Of a DNA stretch of 23,235 nt, positions 16,220-23,235 are shown in pieces. The stretch comes from a virus. The translations under genes and the position numbers were made by a program. The notes below the pieces were generated by a model. That model was not told the origin of the DNA. It worked only from the letters and a program-made list of their open reading frames with translations, and did no database searches. Each line of letters begins with the position of its first letter. Position 1 is the first letter of the stretch. The stretch lies in IMG/VR virus record IMGVR_UViG_3300024265_000209, positions 1 through 23,235 of that record. One strand, 5' to 3'.

Positions 16220-17092
16220 TTACTTGTCAATTCTTACACCATTGAACCTAGGTAGAAATAATGACCATCTACCTGTGCGTTGATCTTGAATAACACTATT
16301 ATATTTAATTTCAATAGTTCTATCAATGTAAACATACGGAGTTAAAGATCGTTGATTGTCATTCATACCTGAACCAGCTTTAACTATGACATGCTTTCCT
16401 TCAACTGTACCACAACAAACTAAAGCACCAATCATACCTTCATACTTACCTGTACCTGGAGTAGTATTAGTACATAATAAATCAGCAGTCTTAGTTTCTT
16501 TAATCTTAACCCAATGAGGTGAGCGTGAGAACCTATACATATGATGTTTTGGTTTAAGTATAAGACCTTCAAATCCATCAGCATATAATTGCTCACTTAG
16601 TTCTTGTACTTCTTTTATTGAATTAACTAATGTGTTACGAGCTATTGGTAATCCAGCAGTAATTGTACGTTCAAAGGTATTCACATAACGGAAGTGATAA
16701 TCTTCTTCACATTTACGAGCAATAAAATCCTCTATAGACATGCTATCAAAAAGCGGATAATCTAAAATACCTTCATTGATACGTCCACCATGCATAGCAG
16801 AATTAATCATGCCTGATACCATAGGACGAGTACCTACACGACCACCTTGCGTCACTATCTCACCATCTAACATAACATTACCAAGTCTAGCATCTAATAA
16901 TTGTCCACTGAGATTAGGTAAAGGTACTTCATTACCATTATAGGTATAGAACTTTGGCATGTCTTCAACGATTTTAGTTATTAGTCTAACACCATCAAAC
17001 TTTAACTGTGCTATGAGTGGAAATTCAAGCTTTTCAAGCGGTACTTCTTTAGCCTTCATAGCTTTAATTTCTACCTTAGGTAGTGTAATCAT
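16220..17092 (-). CDS. ATP-dependent DNA ligase
   Basis: A compact 290-aa nucleotidyltransferase that seals nicks. All core motifs are visible: motif I QLKFDGVR with Lys31 as the AMP-accepting residue; the conserved Glu in LDGEI (Glu78); motif III region around FYTYNG (residues 48-53); motif IV GFEGLILK (173-180); and motif V WVKIK (194-198). About 90 residues follow, enough for the OB-fold domain, which ends with a basic stretch (TGRWSLFLPRFNGVRIDK). It is shorter than T7 ligase (about 359 aa) because it has a minimal N-terminus, like other small phage ligases. The start overlaps the helicase stop (ATGA), so the two are translated as a unit. It likely acts in lagging-strand joining or repair next to the phage polymerase. 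Confidence 0.93.
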   Translation of the reverse strand: MITLPKVEIKAMKAKEVPLEKLEFPLIAQLKFDGVRLITKIVEDMPKFYTYNGNEVPLPNLSGQLLDARLGNVMLDGEIVTQGGRVGTRPMVSGMINSAMHGGRINEGILDYPLFDSMSIEDFIARKCEEDYHFRYVNTFERTITAGLPIARNTLVNSIKEVQELSEQLYADGFEGLILKPKHHMYRFSRSPHWVKIKETKTADLLCTNTTPGTGKYEGMIGALVCCGTVEGKHVIVKAGSGMNDNQRSLTPYVYIDRTIEIKYNSVIQDQRTGRWSLFLPRFNGVRIDK

Positions 17093-18312
17093 AAATAATT
17101 CCTTTCAAATACTGAATCAACAAAATTCATTTTATTAACTGATACTATATTATATACTTGTTCACTTACTGCTTTCTTAACTAACAAGAAATGTACTGTG
17201 ATTGGTCGATCTCTATCTTGTGATGCTTGTCTTGCTCTACGTTGAGTATGCTTAGCTGTAGAAAAATCTTGTGAATACATTACGATTGTTTCTATATGAG
17301 CTAGGTCAATACCTTCTGCATATGAAGTAGCTTGTAAGACAGTAGCTTTCTTAAAGAATTTACGTAGCTTTCGTCCTTCTGCTATGTAGTGATAATAGAT
17401 AACAAGATCTTCTGTATCACCCCATGTCTTTAATATGTATGTTACTTTCTCTCTATTATAGAGGAACCAATATTTTGGTACAATACGAGGTTTACCATTT
17501 TTAATTGCTATTTCACTTGTTTTAGCTACTCCACCTTCTAACATATGCAGTGAAGTACGTAATTTCATAGGTGAATCACAGATAAGCTCTACATTACCAA
17601 AGTCATACATCTTATCTTCCATCAACTCATTATATATATCTTTAGTTGACTGAATTAAATTAATGTAGTGTAATTTATCTATTGGCTCATGTTTAAACTT
17701 AAGTTCTTTACGTGTTCTAGTAATGAATAAGTGCTTTGTTTCTGATATTATTAGTTCTTCTTTAGTTTTAGTATATACAGGAACCTGTTTGCTGTTATAC
17801 CATGCATGACTTGGTATACCATAATCTTTAAACCATGCATAAAAAGTCTTATACTTTCTCCAGGGTGACCAAGAACTAAGAGCAAACTGATGATACAGCA
17901 TCTGATAGCCTTGAGCATGCGGTGTAGCAGATAAATATATAATAGGACATCGTATGCTAGTGTTTTCTTGTATACGTTTGTGCATTGCTGATTGCTCAGG
18001 GTATCCACTTATATAGTTATGTGCTTCGTCTAATATCAATAAGTCACATCTACCAAATTTATGTACTTGATGATAATTAGTTACATAATACTTTTTTGTA
18101 TGAGAGAACTGACTCAGTACTTTGAGCCAGTCCTTCACAGCTTTTTTCTTTGTTACGACTAGTACATCTCTAATATTGCACATCTCTGCCATTAGTATAG
18201 AAGTAATAGTCTTACCTGTTCTTTCTTCCATAGCTAAATAGCAGATCATGTGCTCTTTTAGCACATCATAGCCTAGCTTAGATATTTCTAATTGATGTGA
18301 TCTAGCTTTCAT
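17089..18312 (-). CDS. Superfamily 2 helicase, SNF2-like
   Basis: A 407-aa ATPase with the ordered SF2 motifs: a Q-motif-like start (SHQLEISKLG), Walker A in the phage form EERTGKT (residues 29-35), motif Ia region DVLVVTKKKAVKDW, Walker B/DEAH in LLILDEAHN, motif III as LSATP, and in domain 2 a motif V-like ATSYAEGIDLAHI and motif VI as QRRARQASQDR. The arrangement resembles the short SNF2-type helicases found in phage replication operons. Its role would be unwinding or remodelling DNA at the fork or during recombination. It overlaps both neighbours by four bases. No nuclease or zinc domain is fused to it. Confidence 0.9.
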   Translation of the reverse strand: MKARSHQLEISKLGYDVLKEHMICYLAMEERTGKTITSILMAEMCNIRDVLVVTKKKAVKDWLKVLSQFSHTKKYYVTNYHQVHKFGRCDLLILDEAHNYISGYPEQSAMHKRIQENTSIRCPIIYLSATPHAQGYQMLYHQFALSSWSPWRKYKTFYAWFKDYGIPSHAWYNSKQVPVYTKTKEELIISETKHLFITRTRKELKFKHEPIDKLHYINLIQSTKDIYNELMEDKMYDFGNVELICDSPMKLRTSLHMLEGGVAKTSEIAIKNGKPRIVPKYWFLYNREKVTYILKTWGDTEDLVIYYHYIAEGRKLRKFFKKATVLQATSYAEGIDLAHIETIVMYSQDFSTAKHTQRRARQASQDRDRPITVHFLLVKKAVSEQVYNIVSVNKMNFVDSVFERNYL

Positions 18313-19337
18313 TTCTTAAAAAATACCAGTGTGACTGATTCTTTACTTGCAACTGGAGCTACATAAGTAACTATGCCTACTGTCTTCCATTTTCTTTTTG
18401 GTTGATAAGTAGCATCACCAACTAAAATAGCAAAGCGTTTATTACCAGCTTGAAAAACATAACCTTCATCTTGTACATTGACTTTAGTTAATTCAGTTTC
18501 CTTACCAATGAAGTTAACTAAATGAGTTAAAGCTTTATCTGCCGTGCTATTAGGATCTTGTCCATATTTAGCAGTAGCCCAATATAAGACACGAAATTGA
18601 TTAGAAGTTAAATTACGTAGTGATGCATAATGCAATAGCCGGCCTAGTACACGTATGGCAGTACCACCACCAAAATCACCTTCTGTTACCTTACGACCTA
18701 GTTCTTCACCTACAATCAAAGGCAATCCATAACTAGTTACACTGTCTAAATAAACGATATAGTCTAGCTGTCGACCTTTGCCTACAATATAATGAACATT
18801 GATTGAAGTAATAAGGTCACGTACTCGCTTACCAGCCAATTTACATGCATATGTACCAACAATAGTGTAGTCTAAAAGAGCTGCTAAGAAAGCTCTATTC
18901 TGTACACTTGAACCATTACCAATAGAACCTAAGGTAATAGGTATTCGATTATTGACTGCTTGTACGAAAGGTGCAAAATCATATTCAACATAGGTTGCTA
19001 TTGGATTGCTACCTGTATTTTTATTAAAATCTCGCGAAGTTATTTCATTACCTGTCATCACTGTCAAACTACCAAATGCGTTATCCCAAAGTAGTAACAA
19101 TTCCTTTATGGAAGTATTAACATCAGCACGATATTGTTTACCATTATCAGCGTCAACATTTGCTATGTGTTGTGCTACTCTATCTGCATCCCGACCAGAT
19201 ACAAAACCCAATTGATTTGGATATAATAAATTTGCACTTAGTGTAGCTGCATTAGATACTTGCTTGTGTGTGCGTACATTATTACCCCAATTCTCATAAG
19301 GGCCAGAGCTTGATCCTACAAATTCAGCTATATTCAT
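18309..19337 (-). CDS. Unrecognised 342-aa protein in the replication operon
   Basis: I do not recognise a family. The product is soluble, without a signal peptide or membrane span. Its N-terminal region is Asn/Ser/Gly-rich (EFVGSSSGPYENWGNN), the middle shows alternating beta and helical segments (LDYTIVGTYACKLAGKRVRD, then LDYIVYLDSVTSYGLP), and the C-terminal domain is beta-rich and basic (FAILVGDATYQPKRKWKTVG). A good ribosome site (GAGG 8 bp from the ATG) follows a 27-bp gap, and its stop overlaps the helicase start (ATGA). Strict coupling to the helicase and ligase argues for a DNA-transaction role, for example a replication accessory or single-strand-binding function, but nothing in the sequence proves it. 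Confidence 0.7.
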   Translation of the reverse strand: MNIAEFVGSSSGPYENWGNNVRTHKQVSNAATLSANLLYPNQLGFVSGRDADRVAQHIANVDADNGKQYRADVNTSIKELLLLWDNAFGSLTVMTGNEITSRDFNKNTGSNPIATYVEYDFAPFVQAVNNRIPITLGSIGNGSSVQNRAFLAALLDYTIVGTYACKLAGKRVRDLITSINVHYIVGKGRQLDYIVYLDSVTSYGLPLIVGEELGRKVTEGDFGGGTAIRVLGRLLHYASLRNLTSNQFRVLYWATAKYGQDPNSTADKALTHLVNFIGKETELTKVNVQDEGYVFQAGNKRFAILVGDATYQPKRKWKTVGIVTYVAPVASKESVTLVFFKK

Positions 19338-19364
19338 TTCAGTTACCTCTAATGTGATTTAGCC

Positions 19365-19565
19365 TCATATTAAATCGTTTCGACTTAATTGAATAATATC
19401 TTCAGGTGAAACACCAGCTTTGATTAAAGCTATTGTTGTTTGTGATTTATCTGCATCAGCTTCAACATATTCTACAATATTAGCTGGTGTTATTGTACCA
19501 ATATAAATACTAGCTTTATCGTGAACCATATTAGCTTCATCAACTTCTAAAATTATCTTTCTCAT
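19365..19565 (-). CDS. Small acidic hypothetical protein (66 aa)
   Basis: The predicted protein starts MRKIILEVDE, has a beta-rich first half (ASIYIGTITPANIVEYVEA) and a helical second half ending GVSPEDIIQLSRNDLI. Its start overlaps the stop of the upstream nuclease gene (ATGA), and no other frame competes, so it is probably real. No family was recognised. Its size and acidity would suit a regulator or an inhibitor of a partner protein, but that is speculation. Confidence 0.6.
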   Translation of the reverse strand: MRKIILEVDEANMVHDKASIYIGTITPANIVEYVEADADKSQTTIALIKAGVSPEDIIQLSRNDLI

Positions 19566-20353
19566 GATTTTGTACCTACAAATCTGCAGTCATTATAAAA
19601 AGCACAGTACTTGGGACTGCATAACCAGTACTTAGGATTACCTCTAAAGAGGATGTTTGGATCAATTATATCTTTGTTAAGAACTTCAAGTGTATCGAGA
19701 AGTGTATTCACAATAGCTTTAGCTTTAGGGATATTGATTTGTGCATCCATTACATGACCTTCAGGCTTAGCCTTAAGGACTACTGCTTGAATGCTACTAT
19801 TATTAACCTTGATACCATTCTCTTCTACTACAAATCTATAAATAGATTGCTGTGTAGATGAATTAGCTACTTGAGGTTTACGTTTACTTGTCTTGACATC
19901 AGATATAAGACCAAGACGTTCTTCAACATAATCAAGTGTACCAGATATACCCTCAACAATAGGATGACCAGTAATCTTAACTGTATACCTTTTCTCTACA
20001 TGAGTTGGAATAACTACCCAAGGTACGATATCTTCAACATATGTATCAAGACCTACGATAATCTCTTTAGCACATGAACCTTGTGATTCACTCGCGTCAT
20101 AGACTAAGCCTTTCTGTTCTTCTTCAGTGAAAGCTTCCATTGCTGCATCAGCCATAGAACCTTTACTAGAGATCTTAGTCTTAGCTTTAATACTGTCCTT
20201 CCACATCTCTTCAACACCTGCATGAATAGCAGTACCAATTGCTGCACGGCTATTAGGAATGCTTGTGCCTCCTAAGATGAATACACGATACCACTGAGAT
20301 GGGCATTGTGCACCACCATCTAATGACGATGGTCTTAATATAATTTTACTCAT
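19562..20353 (-). CDS. Cas4/RecB-like PD-(D/E)XK exonuclease with Fe-S cluster motif
   Basis: A 263-aa nuclease. Visible motifs are SLDGGAQCPSQW with Cys17, GTAIHAGVEEMW with His44, GTLDYVEERLGLISDVKTSK carrying Asp141, Asp152 and Lys154 (the D-x(n)-DxK core), then QQSIYRF (the Q...Y motif), and a C-terminal cluster of Cys245, Cys250 and Cys256. One early plus three late cysteines is the AddB/Cas4 arrangement that binds a 4Fe-4S cluster. In phages such enzymes act in replication, recombination or host DNA breakdown; no CRISPR array or other cas gene is present here, so the Cas4 resemblance does not imply CRISPR function. It overlaps the deaminase stop by 8 bp. Confidence 0.85.
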   Translation of the reverse strand: MSKIILRPSSLDGGAQCPSQWYRVFILGGTSIPNSRAAIGTAIHAGVEEMWKDSIKAKTKISSKGSMADAAMEAFTEEEQKGLVYDASESQGSCAKEIIVGLDTYVEDIVPWVVIPTHVEKRYTVKITGHPIVEGISGTLDYVEERLGLISDVKTSKRKPQVANSSTQQSIYRFVVEENGIKVNNSSIQAVVLKAKPEGHVMDAQINIPKAKAIVNTLLDTLEVLNKDIIDPNILFRGNPKYWLCSPKYCAFYNDCRFVGTKS

Positions 20354-20765
20354 AAAACTTCACCTCTATCTTAGCTTCAGTTAAAAGACTGATAGCCATT
20401 AGTTGATCATCCTTCCATGATCCACCAGGATTAGGGCAGACAATCTGTTTGATTCTTGCATTGATTAATAGCTTAGCACACTCAATACATGGTGCTTTAG
20501 TTACATGCATAGTCCAACCACGTAATGATGTATCACCATTAACAATACAGTTAGCTTCAGCATGTACCATTAGTTGATTCTTTAGAACTCTATCTGTCAA
20601 GAGTTCTTCTGTGTCTTCTATACCAGTAGGAAAGCCATTATAACCAATGACTATACCACGCTTATCAGGTGAAACGCATATAGCACCCACCTGTTTATTA
20701 GGATCCTTAGACCATGTGGCTACTTCAAGTGCTAACGAGAAGTAACGCATATTCCACTTATTCAT
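20346..20765 (-). CDS. Deoxycytidylate (dCMP) deaminase
   Basis: A 139-aa zinc-dependent deaminase. The catalytic pattern is clear: HAEAN with His68 as zinc ligand and Glu70 as proton shuttle, and PCIECAK with Cys93 and Cys96 as the other ligands. The N-terminal segment SKDPNKQVGAICV and the substrate-loop GYNGFPTG are typical of dCMP deaminases. It converts dCMP to dUMP, the substrate of thymidylate synthase, and thus alters the host nucleotide pool. It is encoded two genes after a thymidylate-synthase homologue that may itself act on dCMP, so the two could compete for or partition the same substrate. Allosteric extension sequences known from some enzymes of the family were not identified. 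Confidence 0.92.
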   Translation of the reverse strand: MNKWNMRYFSLALEVATWSKDPNKQVGAICVSPDKRGIVIGYNGFPTGIEDTEELLTDRVLKNQLMVHAEANCIVNGDTSLRGWTMHVTKAPCIECAKLLINARIKQIVCPNPGGSWKDDQLMAISLLTEAKIEVKFYE

Positions 20766-21039
20766 TTAGTATATCTTGCTCCGCTAAAATTGCATAACCA
20801 GCTATGTCATGCCATGTATCTGAATGAGCATGACCTTCATTAAGTATACGAGCAATCTTATGCATAATCATACCTAAAGCAATACGTTGTACACTAGATA
20901 AGTGTTGACCATGTGTATTTTGTATATGCCGTAAATGTAATTCTATACGTGCATGTCGTTTAAAAGGTCCATGTTGTATTTTACGTTCTTTTAATGTTGC
21001 TTCTACATGTATTGTACTATCTGAGCCACTCTTTTCCAT
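20758..21039 (-). CDS. DUF6378-like small phage protein (93 aa)
   Basis: The start is set at 21039 (MEKSGSDSTIHVEA), where a GGAA ribosome site lies 6 bp upstream and only a short gap follows the preceding stop. An earlier Met at 21093 would overlap that gene by about 40 bp and reads its coding sequence out of frame. The body has ERKIQHGPFKRHARIELHL and IALGMIMHKIARIL, then DTWHDIAGYAILAEQ, a pattern of the phage/prophage DUF6378 type ('.R...yG.f..........lmM..hKiaRi......~DsW.DiaGYa.la'). This fold is related to MazG-like helical NTP-binding proteins by resemblance of its 'K..R......D...D.aGY' core, though no enzyme activity is established. Context is nucleotide metabolism. Confidence 0.7.
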   Translation of the reverse strand: MEKSGSDSTIHVEATLKERKIQHGPFKRHARIELHLRHIQNTHGQHLSSVQRIALGMIMHKIARILNEGHAHSDTWHDIAGYAILAEQDILNE

Positions 21040-21049
21040 AGTATTTCCA

Positions 21050-21844
21050 TTAATGTAATTCAAATTGAATTGGATTGAAGGGATCATAATCAATGAGACT
21101 TATAGAGTCCTTATTGAAATCATATAAAGAACCTTCATTTAAATAACTTACAGGATAATCACCTACAGTTGCTACTGCAGCCAAATATTCTTTTACACCA
21201 TAAGTATGTGATTTATAGATATGTGTGTCACCTAGCATGAAGACTAATTTACCAGGTTGCAAACCTAATTGATCTGCCATTAGTATATTCCAAGTAGCAG
21301 CTAAGATTACATCTGATGGTAAGCCTATCATAGTATCAACTGAACGCTGATACCAAATCATTTCTAAGTAGCCACCATTCACGTACCATTGATATAATAA
21401 ATGGCAGCAAGGTAAACTAAGATCAGGTAAATGATCAGGTTGCCAACCAGATATAATGTGCCTACGACCGGTTGGGTCATTCGCGAGACTATCCAACGTA
21501 GCTTCCAACTGGTTAACGCCATTAAAGTTGAGCCAGCTATTACCATAATCAATATTAATAGTTCCATCAACATTACTCCATTTATTCCAATAAGGACAAC
21601 CTTCATCTTCAAAATCCTTAATAGTCTTAGGACCTTTCAAGAATGCAGCCATCTCACCAAAGACACCTGTATAGAACATTCGCCTACCTTGTAAGATAGG
21701 GAATTGTCCCCAGCAAAGTTCATGCACTTCAAGTGTCTTACCAAAGACAGCTCTAGTAGGAGCATTACGAGTTTCTCTATCATTACCATCTCGCAATACT
21801 TCATTGATTAGTTTACAATAATCTTGTTCATATTGGCTAGGCAT
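21050..21844 (-). CDS. Thymidylate-synthase-family enzyme with Asn-to-Asp change; candidate dCMP hydroxymethylase/methylase
   Basis: A 264-aa protein with the full ThyA fold: GRRHIISGW (Arg127/Arg128, phosphate binding), LSLPCCHLLYQ with catalytic Cys147, YQRSVDTMIGLPSDV (Arg167, Ser168, Asp170), LGDTHIYKSH (His/Tyr contacts to the nucleotide), and Glu64 in VFGEMAAFLKG. In standard ThyA the segment is GLPFN, and that Asn (E. coli N177, L. casei N229) selects dUMP; here it is Asp178. In T4 dCMP hydroxymethylase the equivalent residue is Asp179, and N229D in L. casei ThyA lets the enzyme act on dCMP. So the substrate may be dCMP and the product hydroxymethyl- or methyl-dCMP. The predicted change is read directly from codon GAT; the activity is inference. 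Start and stop overlap neighbours closely. Confidence 0.85.
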   Translation of the reverse strand: MPSQYEQDYCKLINEVLRDGNDRETRNAPTRAVFGKTLEVHELCWGQFPILQGRRMFYTGVFGEMAAFLKGPKTIKDFEDEGCPYWNKWSNVDGTINIDYGNSWLNFNGVNQLEATLDSLANDPTGRRHIISGWQPDHLPDLSLPCCHLLYQWYVNGGYLEMIWYQRSVDTMIGLPSDVILAATWNILMADQLGLQPGKLVFMLGDTHIYKSHTYGVKEYLAAVATVGDYPVSYLNEGSLYDFNKDSISLIDYDPFNPIQFELH

Positions 21845-22251
21845 TATAACCTATCTCCAACTTTAGGATAACCTTCACCATCTAATGCTATGTGTCTATC
21901 ATAATTAGTTCTATCTACTATTTGAACCAACCATGTATAAGAATATCCATCATCTAAGTGTGGTTTATCATGTATTTCTATAATAGTGACAACATTCCAA
22001 TGACCATTAGTAAAGACTACAGCTTTATCACCAACTTCACAATCTTCATCTGTCATGAATGTATATATCATTAATGATGTAGCATATTTAACACCTACTG
22101 TAATAAATTCTTTAGGTCTAATATCTTCTATAATAGTATTTAGTAAATGTGGAGAACAGCATTCAACATGTCTTTTTGCTTCCCAACATGAATCACATAA
22201 TTTAGTAGTATCCATAGCTCTTTCTATACCACAATATTTGCATTTAGTCAT
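21844..22251 (-). CDS. Zinc-ribbon protein with C-terminal phage beta domain (135 aa)
   Basis: The N-terminus is a treble Cys pair (CKYCG at residues 4-7 and CDSC at 19-22), a probable zinc ribbon, followed by a Cys/His-containing helix (HVECCSPH). Residues 50-130 form a beta-rich domain with YATSLMIYTFMTDEDCEVGD, GHWNVVTIIEI and SYTWLVQIVDR. The last part resembles small phage domains of the type 'Y.Y.vp....v.vGD.vvv........v..v.ei', whose role is unknown. Both ends overlap neighbours by one base (TAATG). Nucleic-acid binding next to the polymerase is plausible but not shown. Confidence 0.7.
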   Translation of the reverse strand: MTKCKYCGIERAMDTTKLCDSCWEAKRHVECCSPHLLNTIIEDIRPKEFITVGVKYATSLMIYTFMTDEDCEVGDKAVVFTNGHWNVVTIIEIHDKPHLDDGYSYTWLVQIVDRTNYDRHIALDGEGYPKVGDRL

Positions 22252-23234
22252 TACTCTACCTCGTATTTAAATGTATAAGAATCTACTTCAATATCACCCC
22301 AGTGATAACCACCAAGGACTTGTACTGGCATTGGAAGATCCTTAATTAAAAGCTGTTTACTAACTTCAGACCATGCATCTTGCATTGCTTCAGCCATTCG
22401 TGCAGCCATTTGCGTATACATTGTCTTATCATTAGGTGCATCAACAATAAAGCTATCATGAATAAAGTTTTGTAGATAGCAATCATTGTCTTTAAAATGT
22501 GGATACATGTAATGCATGGCTAACTTAGCTACTTCAGCACCTGTACCTTGATTCTCAATATTCAATTGATCAGTCATCATACGACCACGGTATTTACGAC
22601 CACATGCTGTTGAGCCTAATCGTCCACCATTATAATCTCTAATACCTTTCTGTTGCCATGCTGTTATACCAGGGAATAGGTTTTTCCACCTACGCATTTC
22701 ACGACCAACATCATTGAAATCCATTAGTATGTCAGCTTTCTCAATAAGAATACCTCTCATCATACCAACACCACCACCGTATAAAGCATTGAAATTAATA
22801 GTCTTAGCAATATCTCTAATGATACCTAATTGATCTCTTACGAGATTGTGAATGTCACCTCCTTCTCTATAAGTGGTAACCATTCGGTAGTCTCCAGTAA
22901 TCGCAGCAATCCCTCTGAGCTCAAGTTGTGAAAAGTCACTGTATAACATGTATCTGTCGGGCCTAGCTCTAAAGATATGTTTAGTTTTCCTAGGAGTTTG
23001 CTGTAAATTTTGATCACTGCATGTATATCTTCCTGATCTAGCATAAGGACCAAAGATGCCATAAATCATTCCTTCTGGTGTATCAAACTTATTAAGAAAA
23101 CTATTAAGCTTTAGTAGCTTACGTACTATACGAACTTGACCTGCCTTCTTATTACCTTGTAATGCAAGAGTAGCAAGGCCTAAGCCATTAGACATATCAC
23201 TGCCTATATAAGGTCTTACTTGTTTATATGAGTT
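22251..23234 (-). CDS. Family A DNA polymerase, C-terminal part (5' end outside window)
   Basis: Reading leftward from the right edge the frame is open from position 23234, so the gene continues beyond the window; the Met at 23195 is internal. Thumb and palm/finger motifs are present: SGRYTCSDQNLQQTP (the TGR..S..PNLQ.IP motif), motif A DFSQLELRGIA with the first catalytic Asp, motif B RDIAKTINFNALYGGG, and motif C IHDSFIVDAP with the second catalytic Asp. Motif B reads NFN where most relatives have NFG, and motif C reads HDS where most have HDE. It is the replicative polymerase of the phage and heads this stretch of the leftward operon. Proofreading domains, if any, lie outside the window. 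I am certain of the family. Confidence 0.93.
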   Translation of the reverse strand, partial: NSYKQVRPYIGSDMSNGLGLATLALQGNKKAGQVRIVRKLLKLNSFLNKFDTPEGMIYGIFGPYARSGRYTCSDQNLQQTPRKTKHIFRARPDRYMLYSDFSQLELRGIAAITGDYRMVTTYREGGDIHNLVRDQLGIIRDIAKTINFNALYGGGVGMMRGILIEKADILMDFNDVGREMRRWKNLFPGITAWQQKGIRDYNGGRLGSTACGRKYRGRMMTDQLNIENQGTGAEVAKLAMHYMYPHFKDNDCYLQNFIHDSFIVDAPNDKTMYTQMAARMAEAMQDAWSEVSKQLLIKDLPMPVQVLGGYHWGDIEVDSYTFKYEVE

Positions 23235-23235
23235 C

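Noticed and set aside
17089-18312. Walker A written EERTGKT as a damaged or unusual helicase
   Set aside because: The RTGKT form is normal among phage SF2 helicases, and all other motifs are intact.
19562-20353. Cas4 as evidence of a phage CRISPR or adaptation system
   Set aside because: No Cas1, Cas2 or repeat array is present; stand-alone Cas4/RecB-like nucleases are common in phage replication operons.

Overview
The window is part of the genome of an AT-rich, tailed double-stranded DNA phage. A P22-type portal, a short-tail beta-propeller protein and several probable DNA-ejection proteins suggest a podovirus-like virion. An M15-type endolysin next to a single-span membrane protein would fit a Gram-negative host, but the host cannot be read from the sequence. 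No integrase, repressor, tRNA or CRISPR array was seen. Both window edges cut genes: a tail protein on the left and a family A DNA polymerase on the right.

Left arm (1-15729, + strand): late genes, packed with ATGA/TAATG overlaps. In order: the C-terminal part of a tail/adhesin protein (a probable jelly-roll domain, then about 17 tandem 22/24-residue repeats); a one-TM protein; a more GC-rich 170-aa unknown; an M15 peptidase endolysin; a DUF1353 protein; a 625-aa P22-gp10-like tail protein; a 154-aa unknown; a phage cupin; two probable internal virion/ejection proteins (204 and 548 aa); the portal; and a 1785-aa giant protein of the polyvalent-protein type with a membrane-active-looking Gly/Ala segment.

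Right arm (23235-15688, - strand, reading leftward): DNA metabolism. In order of transcription: DNA polymerase A, a zinc-ribbon protein, a thymidylate-synthase-family enzyme, a DUF6378-like protein, dCMP deaminase, a Cas4/RecB-like PD-(D/E)XK nuclease with Fe-S cysteines, a 66-aa protein, a 342-aa unknown, an SF2/SNF2-like helicase, a compact ATP-dependent DNA ligase and a VRR-NUC nuclease. The two arms converge and overlap tail to tail by 42 bp. The only intergenic gap over 100 bp (16117-16219) holds a nested inverted repeat.

The most interesting signals are these. (1) The thymidylate-synthase homologue carries Asp at the position of the pyrimidine-selecting Asn (motif GLPSD instead of GLPFN). 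This is the change associated with dCMP-acting enzymes such as T4 dCMP hydroxymethylase, so the phage may carry modified cytosine. (2) The giant protein has a recognisable EIQSD-type domain split by a helical insertion of about 330 residues. (3) The tail-protein repeat array shows recent internal duplication. (4) The nested inverted repeat overlaps the leader of the VRR-NUC gene.
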